Assembly: GCA_009746045.1 (NCBI GenBank)
Contig: RPFO01000500.1
Coordinates: 250,199 to 310,198 of the forward strand
Direction of reading: 5' to 3'
Length of the DNA: 60,000 bases
DNA from: Mesostigma viride
Lineage: Eukaryota; Streptophyta; Mesostigmatophyceae; Mesostigmatales; Mesostigmataceae
The notes under the pieces were generated by a model. The model was given only the letters and a program-made list of their open reading frames with translations, was not told where the DNA came from and ran no database searches. The number at the start of each line of letters is the position of its first letter. Positions within the stretch are counted from its first letter, which is position 1. The position numbers and the translations under genes are program-made. Shown piece by piece: positions 13,101 through 25,100 of this stretch.

Positions 13101-16100
13101 GCCGCATGACATGGAAGGAACCACATAAACCCGCCTTAAACCGATACCAGCCAGCAAGCTCACCTCAGCTTGCTTCTTCTGTTGCGACAGCTGCACCTGC
13201 GCGGCCACCAGCTGCTTCTGCGCATGCTCCCAGTTGCGCCTGTGGGGTGGGGCAAGCACGGACACATGCACGCGAGGTGACCCCCCTGGTGGGCAAGCAT
13301 GGGAGTGCTAGACAGCTCCGCTACGGCACCAACAGCCGTCCACAGGTGGTGAGCCGCTGGCAAGGAGCATGGAAGAAAGTGCAAAGGAGGTGGTCTAGGG
13401 AGACGCCGGCACATGTGAAATGAGGTAAAAGCAATGCCACTTGCAGAAGCGGAGCAATGAGCAGCAAGAAAGCCTGGCAAAGGGCACATCGCGGTGGTAT
13501 GATGGAGAGAAAGATAGGGCAGGAAGATGATGCCACAGCGGGAGTCGTTGTTTGCTCGTCGCCAGGAGCAACGCAGCACCCCACCCCAGGCTTGTAATGA
13601 AGCCATGGGGGCCTGCAAACAAGCTGGTGCTGGTGGGAGACACATCTGCGTCCATAACTGGCCGCATGGGCCCTTTAGTACGCGCAAGACAACAAGAATG
13701 CTGCCATGACAGCTGAGCACATGCAGCCACGGTGGAACGCGGTGGGTGCACCACTCCGCATACTGCGTGCTGCCTGCCGCCACTCTGAAACTATCTCCTA
13801 TCCTACATCGCCCTCTTACACGCAGCCACCCGCTAGATGATGCCCCCCTCTCCTCGCTCCCCCCCCCCCACACACAACTCTCTTCGCTTTCCCCCACCCA
13901 TCCACCTCTCCTCGCTGAACTCGGCCAGTAATGCCTCCTCGCGTTGCTTGATCGCCTTGGCTGCCTCTGCGTTGCGGCGCGACCGCTCCAGCTCCACCGC
14001 CGCCGTCACGGCCGCGCTCTCGCGCTCCTCCCACGCCAACCGCAGCGAGTGGAGCTCTGCCTCCGCCTTGGTGCCGCGCATGCGGAACGCGGCCGCCTGG
14101 GGGGCGGGGGGGGGGGGGGGGGGGGGACAAGGGGGATAGAGGGGGCAAGGTGGCAGCAGGGAGTAGGTGCCCAGTCAGAACCATCTCTAGACCCTGCTGA
14201 CTAACAGACATCAAGTCCGCAATTCAACGACGGGACACACACAACATTGGGAGGCTAAAAGGCGAAGACAAACGAGACACAGGCGAGTCGTACGCGCAGT
14301 TCTAGGCATGCGGGCCAAGGCAGACAGGCATCCGTGGGGAGCCATGTGACGCTCACGTGTTGTTTCCCCAGTGGGTGGGGATGATGGGACCCAGCCTGGG
14401 GTAAACGGGGGACACAGCATGGGAGTGACACATGAGTGCATGACCTGCAGCACCCGCACCTCTCCCGTGATAGCATGCCCTTAATGTTCCAGGACTACTC
14501 CGCATCCTGGGGTACTCCTCCACCCGCATCCTGGAGAAATCTTCCAGTCGACCTCTCCGCTTTGGTGTCCGTAGCAGCGAGCAGTGGTTACTTGCCAACC
14601 AACACAGGGCAGGTCCCACATCGGACGTGACCACCATTCAACCTGCCCATGGCCCCGCCGCCCTGCACCCACGGCGTTGCCACCTCGCAGGCAACAGTGG
14701 GCTACTGCCCATTCAGTCCACTCGGTCCACTCGGTCCACTCAGTCCATTCATTCCATTCAGTCCACTCAGTCCATTCATTCCATTCAGTCCCCTCCGTCC
14801 CCTCCATCCCCTCGGTCCCCTCGGTCCCCTCGGTCCCCTCGGTCCCCTCGGTCCCCTCGGTCCCCTCGGTCCCCTCGGTCCCCTCGGTCCCTCGGTCCCT
14901 CGGTCCCCTCGGTCCCCTCCATCCCCTCGGTCCCCTCGGTCCCCTCCGTCCCCTCCGTCCCCTCGGTCCCCTCCGTCCCCTACGTCCCCTCCGTCCCCTC
15001 GGTCCCCTCCGTCCCCTCGGTCCCCTCGGTCCCCTCGGTCCCCTCCGTCCCCTCGGTCCCCTCGGTCCCCTCCGTCCCCTCGGTCCCCTCCGTCCCCTCC
15101 GTCCCCTCCGTCCCTCGGTCCCCTCGGTCCCCTCCGTCCCCTCGGTCCCCTCGGTCCCCTCGGTCCCCTCCGTCCCCTCGGTCCCCTCCGTCCCCTCGGT
15201 CCCCTCCGTCCCTCGGTCCCCTCGGTCCCCTCGGTCCCCTCGGTCCCCTCGGTCCCCTCGGTCCCCTCCGTCCCCTCGGTCCCCTCCGTCCCCTCCGTCC
15301 CCTCCGTCCCCTCGGTCCCCTCCGTCCCCTCGGTCCCCTCCGTCCCCTCCGTCCCCTCGGTCCCCTCCGTCCCCTCGGTCCCCTCGGTCCCCTCCGTCCC
15401 CTCCGTCCCTTGGTCCCCTCCGTCCCCTTGGTCCCCTCGGTCCCCTCGGTCCCTCCGTCCCCTCGGTCCCCTCCGTCCCCTCGGTCCCCTCCGTCCCCTC
15501 GGTCCCCTCCGTCCCCTCGGTCCCCTCCGTCCCCTCGGTCCCCTCGGTCCCCTCCGTCCCCTCCGTCCCCTCGGTCCCCTCGGTCCCCTCGGTCCCCTCG
15601 GTCCCCTCGGTCCCCTCGGTCCCCTCCGTCCCCTCGGTCCCCTCGGTCCCCTCGGTCCCCTCGGTCCCCTCGGTCCCCTCGGTCCCCTCCGTCCCCTCGG
15701 TCCCCTCCGTCCCCTCGGTCCCCTCCGTCCCCTCGGTCCCCTCGGTCCCCTCGGTCCCCTCGGTCCCCTCCGTCCCCTCGGTCCCCTCGGTCCCCTCGGT
15801 CCCCTCGGTCCCCTCGGTCCCCTCGGTCCCCTCGGTCCCCTCGGTCCCCTCGGTCCCCTCGGTCCCCTCGGTCCCCTCGGTCCCCTCGGTCCCCTCGGTC
15901 CCCTCGGTCCCCTCGGTCCCCTCGGTCCCCTCGGTCCCCTCGGTCCCCTCGGTCCCCTCGGTCCCCTCCGTCCCTCCGTCCCCTCGGTCCCCTCGTCCCC
16001 TCGGTCCCCTCCGTCCCCTCGGTCCCCTCGGTCCCCTCGGTCCCCTCGGTCCCCTCGTCCCCTCGGTCCCCTCGGTCCCCTCGGTCCCCTCCGTCCCCTC

Positions 16101-19100
16101 GGTCCCCTCGGTCCCCTCGGTCCCCTCGGTCCCCTCGGTCCCCTCGGTCCCCTCGGTCCCCTCGGTCCCCTCCGTCCCCTCGGTCCCCTGGGTCCCCTCG
16201 GTCCCCTCGTCCCCTCCGTCCCCTCCGTCCCCTCGGTCCCCTCGGTCCCCTCGGTCCCCTCGGTCCCCTCGTCCCCTCGGTCCCCTCGGTCCCCTCGGTC
16301 CCCTCGGTCCCCTCGGTCCCCTCGGTCCCCTCGGTCCCCTCCGTCCCCTCCGTCCCCTCCGTCCCCTCGGTCCCCTCCGTCCCCTCGGTCCCCTCCGTCC
16401 CCTCGGTCCCCTCGGTCCCCTCGGTCCCCTCGGTCCCCTCGGTCCCCTCGTCCCCTCCGTCCCCTCGGTCCCCTCGGTCCCCTCGGTCCCCTCGGTCCCC
16501 TCCGTCCCCTCGGTCCCCTCGGTCCCCTGGGTCCCCTCGGTCCCCTCGGTCCCCTCGGTCCCCTCCGTCCCCTCCGTCCCCTCCGTCCCCTCGGTCCCCT
16601 CGGTCCCCTCGGTCCCCTCGGTCCCCTCGGTCCCCTCGGTCCCCTCGGTCCCCTCCGTCCCCTCCGTCCCCTCCGTCCCTCGGTCCCCTCCGTCCCCTCG
16701 GTCCCCTCCGTCCCCTCGGTCCCCTCGGTCCCCTCGGTCCCCTCGGTCCCCTCGGTCCCCTCCGTCCCCTCGGTCCCCTCGGTCCCCTCGGTCCCCTCGG
16801 TCCCCTCGGTCCCCTCGGTCCCCTCGGTCCCCTCGGTCCCCTCGGTCCCCTCGGTCCCCTCCGTCCCCTCGGTCCCCTGGGTCCCCTCGGTCCCCTCGGT
16901 CCCCTCCGTCCCCTCGGTCCCTCGGTCCCCTCGGTCCCCTCCGTCCCCTCCGTCCCCTCGGTCCCCTCGGTCCCCTCGGTCCCCTCGGTCCCCTCCGTCC
17001 CCCGTCCCCTCGGTCCCCTCGGTCCCCTCGGTCCCCTCCGTCCCCTCCGTCCCCTCGGTCCCCTCCGTCCCCTCGGTCCCCTCCGTCCCCTCGGTCCCCT
17101 CGGTCCCCTCGGTCCCCTCGGTCCCCTCCGTCCCCTCGGTCCCCTCGGTCCCCTCCGTCCCCTCGGTCCCCTCGGTCCCCTCCGTCCCCTCGGTCCCCTC
17201 CGTCCCCTCGGTCCCCTCGGTCCCCTCCGTCCCCTCGGTCCCCTCGGTCCCCTCCGTCCCCTCCGTCCCCTCGGTCCCCTCGGTCCCCTCCGTCCCCTCG
17301 GTCCCCTCCGTCCCCTCGGTCCCCTCGGTCCCCTCGGTCCCCTCGGTCCCCTCCGTCCCCTCGGTCCCCTCGGTCCCCTCCGTCCCCTCGGTCCCCTCCG
17401 TCCCCTCCGTCCCCTCGGTCCCCTCCGTCCCCTCGGTCCCCTCGGTCCCCTCGGTCCCCTCGGTCCCCTCGGTCCCCTCCGTCCCCTCCGTCCCCTCGGT
17501 CCCCTCCGTCCCCTCGGTCCCCTCGGTCCCCTCGGTCCCCTCCGTCCCCTCGGTCCCCTCCGTCCCCTCGGTCCCCTCGGTCCCCTCGGTCCCCTCCGTC
17601 CCCTCGGTCCCCTCGGTCCCCTCCGTCCCCTCGGTCCCCTCCGTCCCCTCGGTCCCCTCGGTCCCCTCGGTCCCCTCGGTCCCCTCGGTCCCCTCGGTCC
17701 CCTCCGTCCCCTCGGTCCCCTCGGTCCCCTCGGTCCCCTCCGTCCCCTCGGTCCCCTCGGTCCCCTCGGTCCCCTCCGTCCCCTCGGTCCCCTCGGTCCC
17801 CTCGGTCCCCTCGGTCCCCTCGGTCCCCTCGGTCCCCTCGGTCCCCTCGGTCCCCTCGGTCCCCTCGGTCCCCTCGGTCCCCTCGGTCCCCTCGGTCCCC
17901 TCGGTCCCCTCGGTCCCCTCGGTCCCCTCGGTCCCCTCCGTCCCCTCGGTCCCCTCCGTCCCCTCGTCCCCTCGGTCCCCTCCGTCCCCTCGGTCCCCTC
18001 GGTCCCCTCGGTCCCCTCGGTCCCCTCCGTCCCCTCGGTCCCCTCGGTCCCCTCCGTCCCCTCGGTCCCCTCGGTCCCCTCCGTCCCCTCGGTCCCCTCG
18101 GTCCCCTCGGTCCCCTCGGTCCCCTCGGTCCCCTCGGTCCCCTCGGTCCCCTCCGTCCCCTCGGTCCCCTCGGTCCCCTCGGTCCCCTCGGTCCCCTCGG
18201 TCCCCTCGGTCCCCTCGGTCCCCTCGGTCCCCTCGGTCCCCTCCGTCCCCTCGGTCCCCTCGGTCCCCTCGGTCCCCTCGGTCCCCTCGGTCCCCTCGGT
18301 CCCCTCGGTCCCCTCGGTCCCCTCCGTCCCCTCGGTCCCCTCGTCCCCTCGGTCCCCTCCGTCCCCTCGGTCCCCTCCGTCCCCTCGGTCCCCTCCGTCC
18401 CCTCGGTCCCCTCGGTCCCCTCCGTCCCCTCGGTCCCCTCGGTCCCCTCGGTCCCCTCGGTCCCCTCCGTCCCCTCGGTCCCCTCGGTCCCCTCGGTCCC
18501 CTCCGTCCCCTCGGTCCCCTCGGTCCCCTCGGTCCCCTCGGTCCCCTCGGTCCCCTCCGTCCCCTCGGTCCCCTCGGTCCCCTCGGTCCCCTCGGTCCCC
18601 TCGGTCCCCTCGGTCCCCTCGGTCCCCTCGGTCCCCTCGGTCCCCTCGGTCCCCTCGGTCCCCTCGTCCCCTCGGTCCCCTCCGTCCCCTCCGTCCCCTC
18701 CGTCCCCTCGTCCCCTCCGTCCCCTCGGTCCCCTCCGTCCCCTCGGTCCCCTCGGTCCCCTCGGTCCCCTCGGTCCCCTCGGTCCCCTCGGTCCCCTCGG
18801 TCCCCTCCGTCCCCTCCGTCCCCTCGGTCCCCTCCGTCCCCTCGGTCCCCTCCGTCCCCTCGGTCCCCTCGGTCCCCTCGGTCCCCTCGGTCCCCTCGGT
18901 CCCCTCCGTCCCCTCCGTCCCCTCGGTCCCCTCGGTCCCCTCGGTCCCCTCCGTCCCCTCGGTCCCCTCGGTCCCCTCCGTCCCCTCGGTCCCCTCCGTC
19001 CCCTCGGTCCCCTCCGTCCCCTCGGTCCCCTCCGTCCCCTCGGTCCCCTCGGTCCCCTCCGTCCCCTCGGTCCCCTCGGTCCCCTCGGTCCCCTCGGTCC

Positions 19101-22100
19101 CCTCGGTCCCCTCCGTCCCCTCCGTCCCCTCGGTCCCCTCGGTCCCCTCGGTCCCCTCGGTCCCCTCCGTCCCCTCGGTCCCCTCGGTCCCCTCGGTCCC
19201 CTCGGTCCCCTCGGTCCCCTCCGTCCCCTCGGTCCCCTCCGTCCCCTCGGTCCCCTTCGTCCCCTCCGTCCCCTCGGTCCCCTCCGTCCCCTCGGTCCCC
19301 TCGGTCCCCTCCGTCCCCTCGGTCCCCTCGGTCCCCTCCGTCCCCTCGGTCCCCTCGGTCCCCTCCGTCCCCTCGGTCCCCTCGGTCCCCTCGGTCCCCT
19401 CGGTCCCCTCCGTCCCCTTCGTCCCCTCGGTCCCCTCGGTCCCCTCGGTCCCCTCGGTCCCCTCCGTCCCCTCCGTCCCCTCGGTCCCCTGGGTCCCCTC
19501 GGTCCCCTCGGTCCCCTCGGTCCCCTCCGTCCCCTCCGTCCCCTCGGTCCCCTGGGTCCCCTGGGTCCCCTGGGTCCCCTGGGTCCCCTGGGTCCCCTGG
19601 GTCCCCTGCGTCCACCCCGTCCATCCCGTCCATCCCGTCCATCCCGTCCATCCCGTCCATCCCGTCCATCCCGTCCATCCCGTCCATCCCGTCCATCCCG
19701 TCCATCCCGTCCATCCCGTCCATCCCGTCCATCCCGTCCATCCCGTCCATCCCGTCCATCCCTTCCATCCCTTCCATCCCGTCCATCCCGTCCATCCCGT
19801 CCATCCCGTCCATCCCTTCCATCCCGTCCATCCCGTCCATCCCGTCCATCCCGTCCATCCCGTCCATCCCGTCCATCCCGTCCATCCCGTCCATCCCGTC
19901 CATCCCGTCCATCCCGTCCATCCCGTCCATCCCGTCCATCCCGTCCATCCCGTCCATCCCGTCCATCCCGTCCATCCCGTCCATCCCGTCCATCCCGTCC
20001 ATCCCGTCCATCCCGTCCATCCCGTCCATCCCGTCCATCCCGTCCATCCCGTCCATCCCGTCCATCCCGTCCATCCCGTCCATCCCGTCCATCCCGTCCA
20101 TCCCGTCCATCCCGTCCATCCCGTCCATCCCGTCCATCCCGTCCATCCCGTCCATCCCGTCCATCCCGTCCATCCCGTCCATCCCGTCCATCCCGTCCAT
20201 CCCGTCCATCCCGTCCATTCCGTCCATCCAGTCCATTCCGTCCATCCCGTCCATCCCGTCCATCCCGTCCATCCCGTCCATCCCGTCCATCCCGTCCATT
20301 CCGTCCATTCCGTCCATTCCGTCCATTCCGTCCATTCCGTCCATTCCGTCCATTCCGTCCCCTCCGTCCCCTCCGTCCCCTCCGTCCCCTCCGTCCCCTC
20401 GGTCCCCTCGTCCCCTCCGTCCCCTCGGTCCCCTCGGTCCCCTCCGTCCCCTCGGTCCCCTCGGTCCCCTCCGTCCCCTCCGTCCCCTCCGTCCCCTCGG
20501 TCCCCTCCGTCCCCTCGGTCCCCTCGGTCCCCTCGGTCCCCTCGGTCCCCTCGGTCCCCTCCGTCCCCTCCGTCCCCTCCGTCCCCTCGGTCCCCTCGGT
20601 CCCCTCGGTCCCCTCGGTCCCCTCGGTCCCCTCGGTCCCCTCCGTCCCCTCGGTCCCCTCGGTCCCCTCGGTCCCCTCCGTCCCCTCGGTCCCCTCGGTC
20701 CCCTCGTCCCCTTCGTCCCCTCCGTCCCCTCGGTCCCCTCCGTCCCCTCGGTCCCCTCGGTCCCCTCGGTCCCCTTCGTCCCCTCCGTCCCCTCGGTCCC
20801 CTCCGTCCCCTCGGTCCCCTCGGTCCCCTCGGTCCCCTCGGTCCCCTCGGTCCCCTCGGTCCCCTCGGTCCCTCGGTCCCCTCGGTCCCCTCGGTCCCCT
20901 CCGTCCCCTCGGTCCCCTCGGTCCCCTCGGTCCCCTCGGTCCCCTCGGTCCCCTCCGTCCCCTCGGTCCCCTCGGTCCCCTCGGTCCCCTCCGTCCCCTC
21001 CGTCCCCTCCGTCCCCTCGGTCCCCTCGGTCCCCTCGGTCCCCTGGGTCCCCTCGGTCCCCTCGGTCCCCTCCGTCCCCTCCGTCCCCTCCGTCCCCTCG
21101 GTCCCCTCGGTCCCCTCCGTCCCCTCGGTCCCCTCCGTCCCCTCCGTCCCCTCGGTCCCCTGGGTCCCCTCGGTCCCCTCGGTCCCCTCCGTCCCCTCCG
21201 TCCCCTCCGTCCCCTCGGTCCCCTCGGTCCCCTTCGTCCCCTCCGTCCCCTCGGTCCCCTCGGTCCCCTCGGTCCCTCGGTCCCCTCGGTCCCCTCGGTC
21301 CCCTCGGTCCCCTCGGTCCCCTCGGTCCCTCGGTCCCCTCCGTCCCCTCGGTCCCCTCGGTCCCCTCGGTCCCCTCCGTCCCTCGGTCCCCTCGGTCCCC
21401 TCGGTCCCCTCGGTCCCCTCCGTCCCCTCGGTCCCCTCGGTCCCCTCCGTCCCCTCGGTCCCCTCCGTCCCCTCCGTCCCCTCCGTCCCCTCGGTCCCCT
21501 CGGTCCCTCGGTCCCCTCGGTCCCCTCGGTCCCCTCGGTCCCCTCGGTCCCCTCCGTCCCCTCGTCCCCTCCGTCCCCTCGGTCCCCTCCGTCCCCTCGG
21601 TCCCCTCGGTCCCCTCGGTCCCCTCGGTCCCCTCGGTCCCCTCGGTCCCCTCGGTCCCCTTCGTCCCCTCGGTCCCCTCCGTCCCCTCCGTCCCCTCGGT
21701 CCCCTCGGTCCCCTCGTCCCCTCCGTCCCCTCGGTCCCCTCGGTCCCCTCGGTCCCCTCGGTCCCCTCGGTCCCCTCGGTCCCCTCGGTCCCCTCCGTCC
21801 CCTCGGTCCCCTCGGTCCCCTCGGTCCCCTCGGTCCCCTCCGTCCCCTCCGTCCCCTCGGTCCCTCGGTCCCCTCGGTCCCCTCCGTCCCCTCGGTCCCC
21901 TCCGTCCCCTCGGTCCCCTCCGTCCCCTCGGTCCCCTCGGTCCCCTCGGTCCCCTCGGTCCCCTCGGTCCCCTCGGTCCCCTCGGTCCCCTCGGTCCCCT
22001 CGTCCCCTCGGTCCCCTCGGTCCCCTCGGTCCCCTCGGTCCCCTCGGTCCCCTCGGTCCCCTCGGTCCCCTCGGTCCCCTCGGTCCCCTCGGTCCCCTCG

Positions 22101-25100
22101 GTCCCTCGGTCCCCTCGGTCCCCTCGGTCCCCTCGGTCCCTCGGTCCCCTCGGTCCCCTCGGTCCCCTCGGTCCCTCGGTCCCCTCGGTCCCCTCGGTCC
22201 CCTCGGTCCCCTCGGTCCCCTCGGTCCCCTCGGTCCCCTCGGTCCCCTCGGTCCCCTCGGTCCCCTCGGTCCCCTCGGTCCCCTCGGTCCCCTCGGTCCC
22301 CTCGGTCCCCTCCGTCCCCTCGGTCCCCTCCGTCCCCTCCGTCCCCTCGTCCCCTCCGTCCCCTCCGTCCCCTCGTCCCCTCCGTCCCCTCGGTCCCCTG
22401 GGTCCCCTCGGTCCCCTCGGTCCCCTCGGTCCCCTCGGTCCCCTCGGTCCCCTCCGTCCCCTCCGTCCCCTCGGTCCCCTCCGTCCCCTCGGTCCCCTCG
22501 GTCCCCTCGGTCCCCTCGGTCCCCTCGGTCCCCTCGGTCCCCTCCGTCCCCTCCGTCCCCTCGGTCCCCTCGGTCCCCTCGGTCCCCTCCGTCCCCTCGG
22601 TCCCCTCGGTCCCCTCCGTCCCCTCGGTCCCCTCCGTCCCCTCGGTCCCCTCCGTCCCCTCGGTCCCCTCCGTCCCCTCCGTCCCCTCGGTCCCCTCGGT
22701 CCCCTCGGTCCCCTCCGTCCCCTCGGTCCCCTCGGTCCCCTCCGTCCCCTCGGTCCCCTCGGTCCCCTCGGTCCCCTCGGTCCCCTCGGTCCCCTCCGTC
22801 CCCTCGTCCCCTCGGTCCCCTCGGTCCCCTCGGTCCCTCGGTCCCCTCCGTCCCCTCGGTCCCCTCGGTCCCCTCGGTCCCCTCGGTCCCTCGGTCCCCT
22901 CCGTCCCCTCGGTCCCCTCCGTCCCCTCGGTCCCCTCGTCCCCTCCGTCCCTCGGTCCCCTCCGTCCCTCGGTCCCCTCGGTCCCCTCCGTCCCCTCGGT
23001 CCCCTCGGTCCCCTCCGTCCCCTCGGTCCCCTCGGTCCCCTCCGTCCCTCGGTCCCCTCGGTCCCCTCGGTCCCCTCGGTCCCCTCCGTCCCCTTCGTCC
23101 CCTCGGTCCCCTCGGTCCCCTCGGTCCCCTCGGTCCCCTCCGTCCCCTCCGTCCCCTCGGTCCCCTGGGTCCCTCGGTCCCCTCGGTCCCCTCGGTCCCC
23201 TCCGTCCCCTCCGTCCCCTCGGTCCCCTGGTCCCCTGGGCCCCTGGCGTCCCCTGGGTCCCTCTGGGTCCCCTGGTCCCCTCGTCCACCCCGTCCATCCC
23301 GTCCACCGTCCATCCCGTCCATCCCGTCCATCCCGTCCATCCCGTCCATCCCGTCCATCCCGTCCATCCCGTCCATCCCGTCCATCCCGTCCATCCCGTC
23401 CATCCCGTCCATCCCGTCCATCCCGTCCATCCCTTCCATCCCTTCCATCCCGTCCATCCCGTCCATCCCGTCCATCCCGTCCATCCCTTCCATCCCGTCC
23501 ATCCCGTCCATCCCGTCCATCCCGTCCATCCCGTCCATCCCGTCCATCCCGTCCATCCCGTCCTCCCGTCCATCCCGTCCATCCCGTCCATCCCGTCCAT
23601 CCCGTCCATCCCGTCCATCCCGTCCATCCCGTCCATCCCGTCCATCCCGTCCATCCCGTCCATCCCGTCCATTCCCGTCCATCCCGTCCATCCCGTCCAT
23701 CCCGTCCATCCCGTCACCCGTCCATCCCGTCCATCCCGTCCATCCCGTCCATCCCGTCCATCCCGTCCATCCCGTCCATCCCGTCCATCCCGTCCATTCC
23801 CGTCCATCCCGTCCATCCCGTCCATCCCGTCCATCCCGTCCATCCCGTCCATTCCGTCCATCCAGTCCATTCCGTCCATCCCGTCCATCCCGTCCATCCC
23901 GTCCATCCCGTCCATCCCGTCCATCCCGTCCATTCCGTCCATTCCGTCCATTCCGTCCATTCCGTCCATTCCGTCCATTCCGTCCATTCCGTCCCCTCCG
24001 TCCCCTCCGTCCCCTCCGTCCCCTCCGTCCCCTCGGTCCCCTCGGTCCCCTCCGTCCCCTCGGGTCCCCTCGGTCCCCTCCGTCCCCTCGGTCCCCTCGG
24101 TCCCCTCCGTCCTCCTCCTCCCCTCCGTCCCCTCGGTCCCCTCCGTCCCCTCGGTCCCTCGGCCCCTCGGTCCCCTCGGTCCCCTCGGTCCCTCCGTCCC
24201 CTCCGTCCCCTCCGTCCCCTCGGTCCCCTCGGTCCCCTCGGTCCCCTCGGTCCCCTCGGTCCCCTCGGTCCCCTCCGTCCCCTCGGTCCCCTCCGTCCCC
24301 TCCGTCCCTCCGTCCCCTCCGTCCCCTCGGTCCCCTCGTCCCCTCCGTCCCCTCGTCCCTCGGTCCCCTCCGTCCCCTCCGTCCCCTCGGTCCCCTCGGT
24401 CCCCTCGTCCCCTCGGTCCCCTCGGTCCCCTCGGTCCCCTCCGTCCCCTCGGTCCCCTCGGTCCCCTCGGTCCCCTCGGTCCCCTCGGTCCCCTCGGTCC
24501 CCTCGTCCCCTCGGTCCCCTCGGTCCCCCGGTCCCCTCGGTCCCCTCCGTCCCCTCGGTCCCCTCGGTCCCCTCGGTCCCCTCGGTCCCTCCGTCCCCTC
24601 GGTCCCCTCGTCCCCTCGGTCCCCTCGTCCCTCCGTCCCCTCGGTCCCCTCCGTCCCCTCGGTCCCCTCGGTCCCCTCGGTCCCCTCGTCCCTCGTCCCC
24701 TCGGTCCCCTCCGTCCCCTCGGTCCCCTCGGTCCCCTCGGTCCCCTCGGTCCCCTCGGTCCCCTCGGTCCCCTCGGTCCCCTCGGTCCCCTCGGTCCCCT
24801 CGTCCCCTCCGTCCCCTCGTCCCCTCGGTCCCCTCGGTCCCCTCGGTCCCCTCGGTCCCCTCCGTCCCCTCGGTCCCCTCGGTCCCCTCGGTCCCCTCCG
24901 TCCCCTCCGTCCCCTCCGTCCCCTCGGTCCCCTCGGTCCCCTCGGTCCCCTCGGTCCCCTCGGTCCCTCGGTCCCCTCCGTCCCCTCCGTCCCCTCCGTC
25001 CCCTCGGTCCCCTCGGTCCCCTCGGTCCCCTCGTCCCCTCCGTCCCCTCGGTCCCTCGTCCCCTCGTCCCCTCGGTCCCTCGGTCCCCTCGGTCCCCTCC

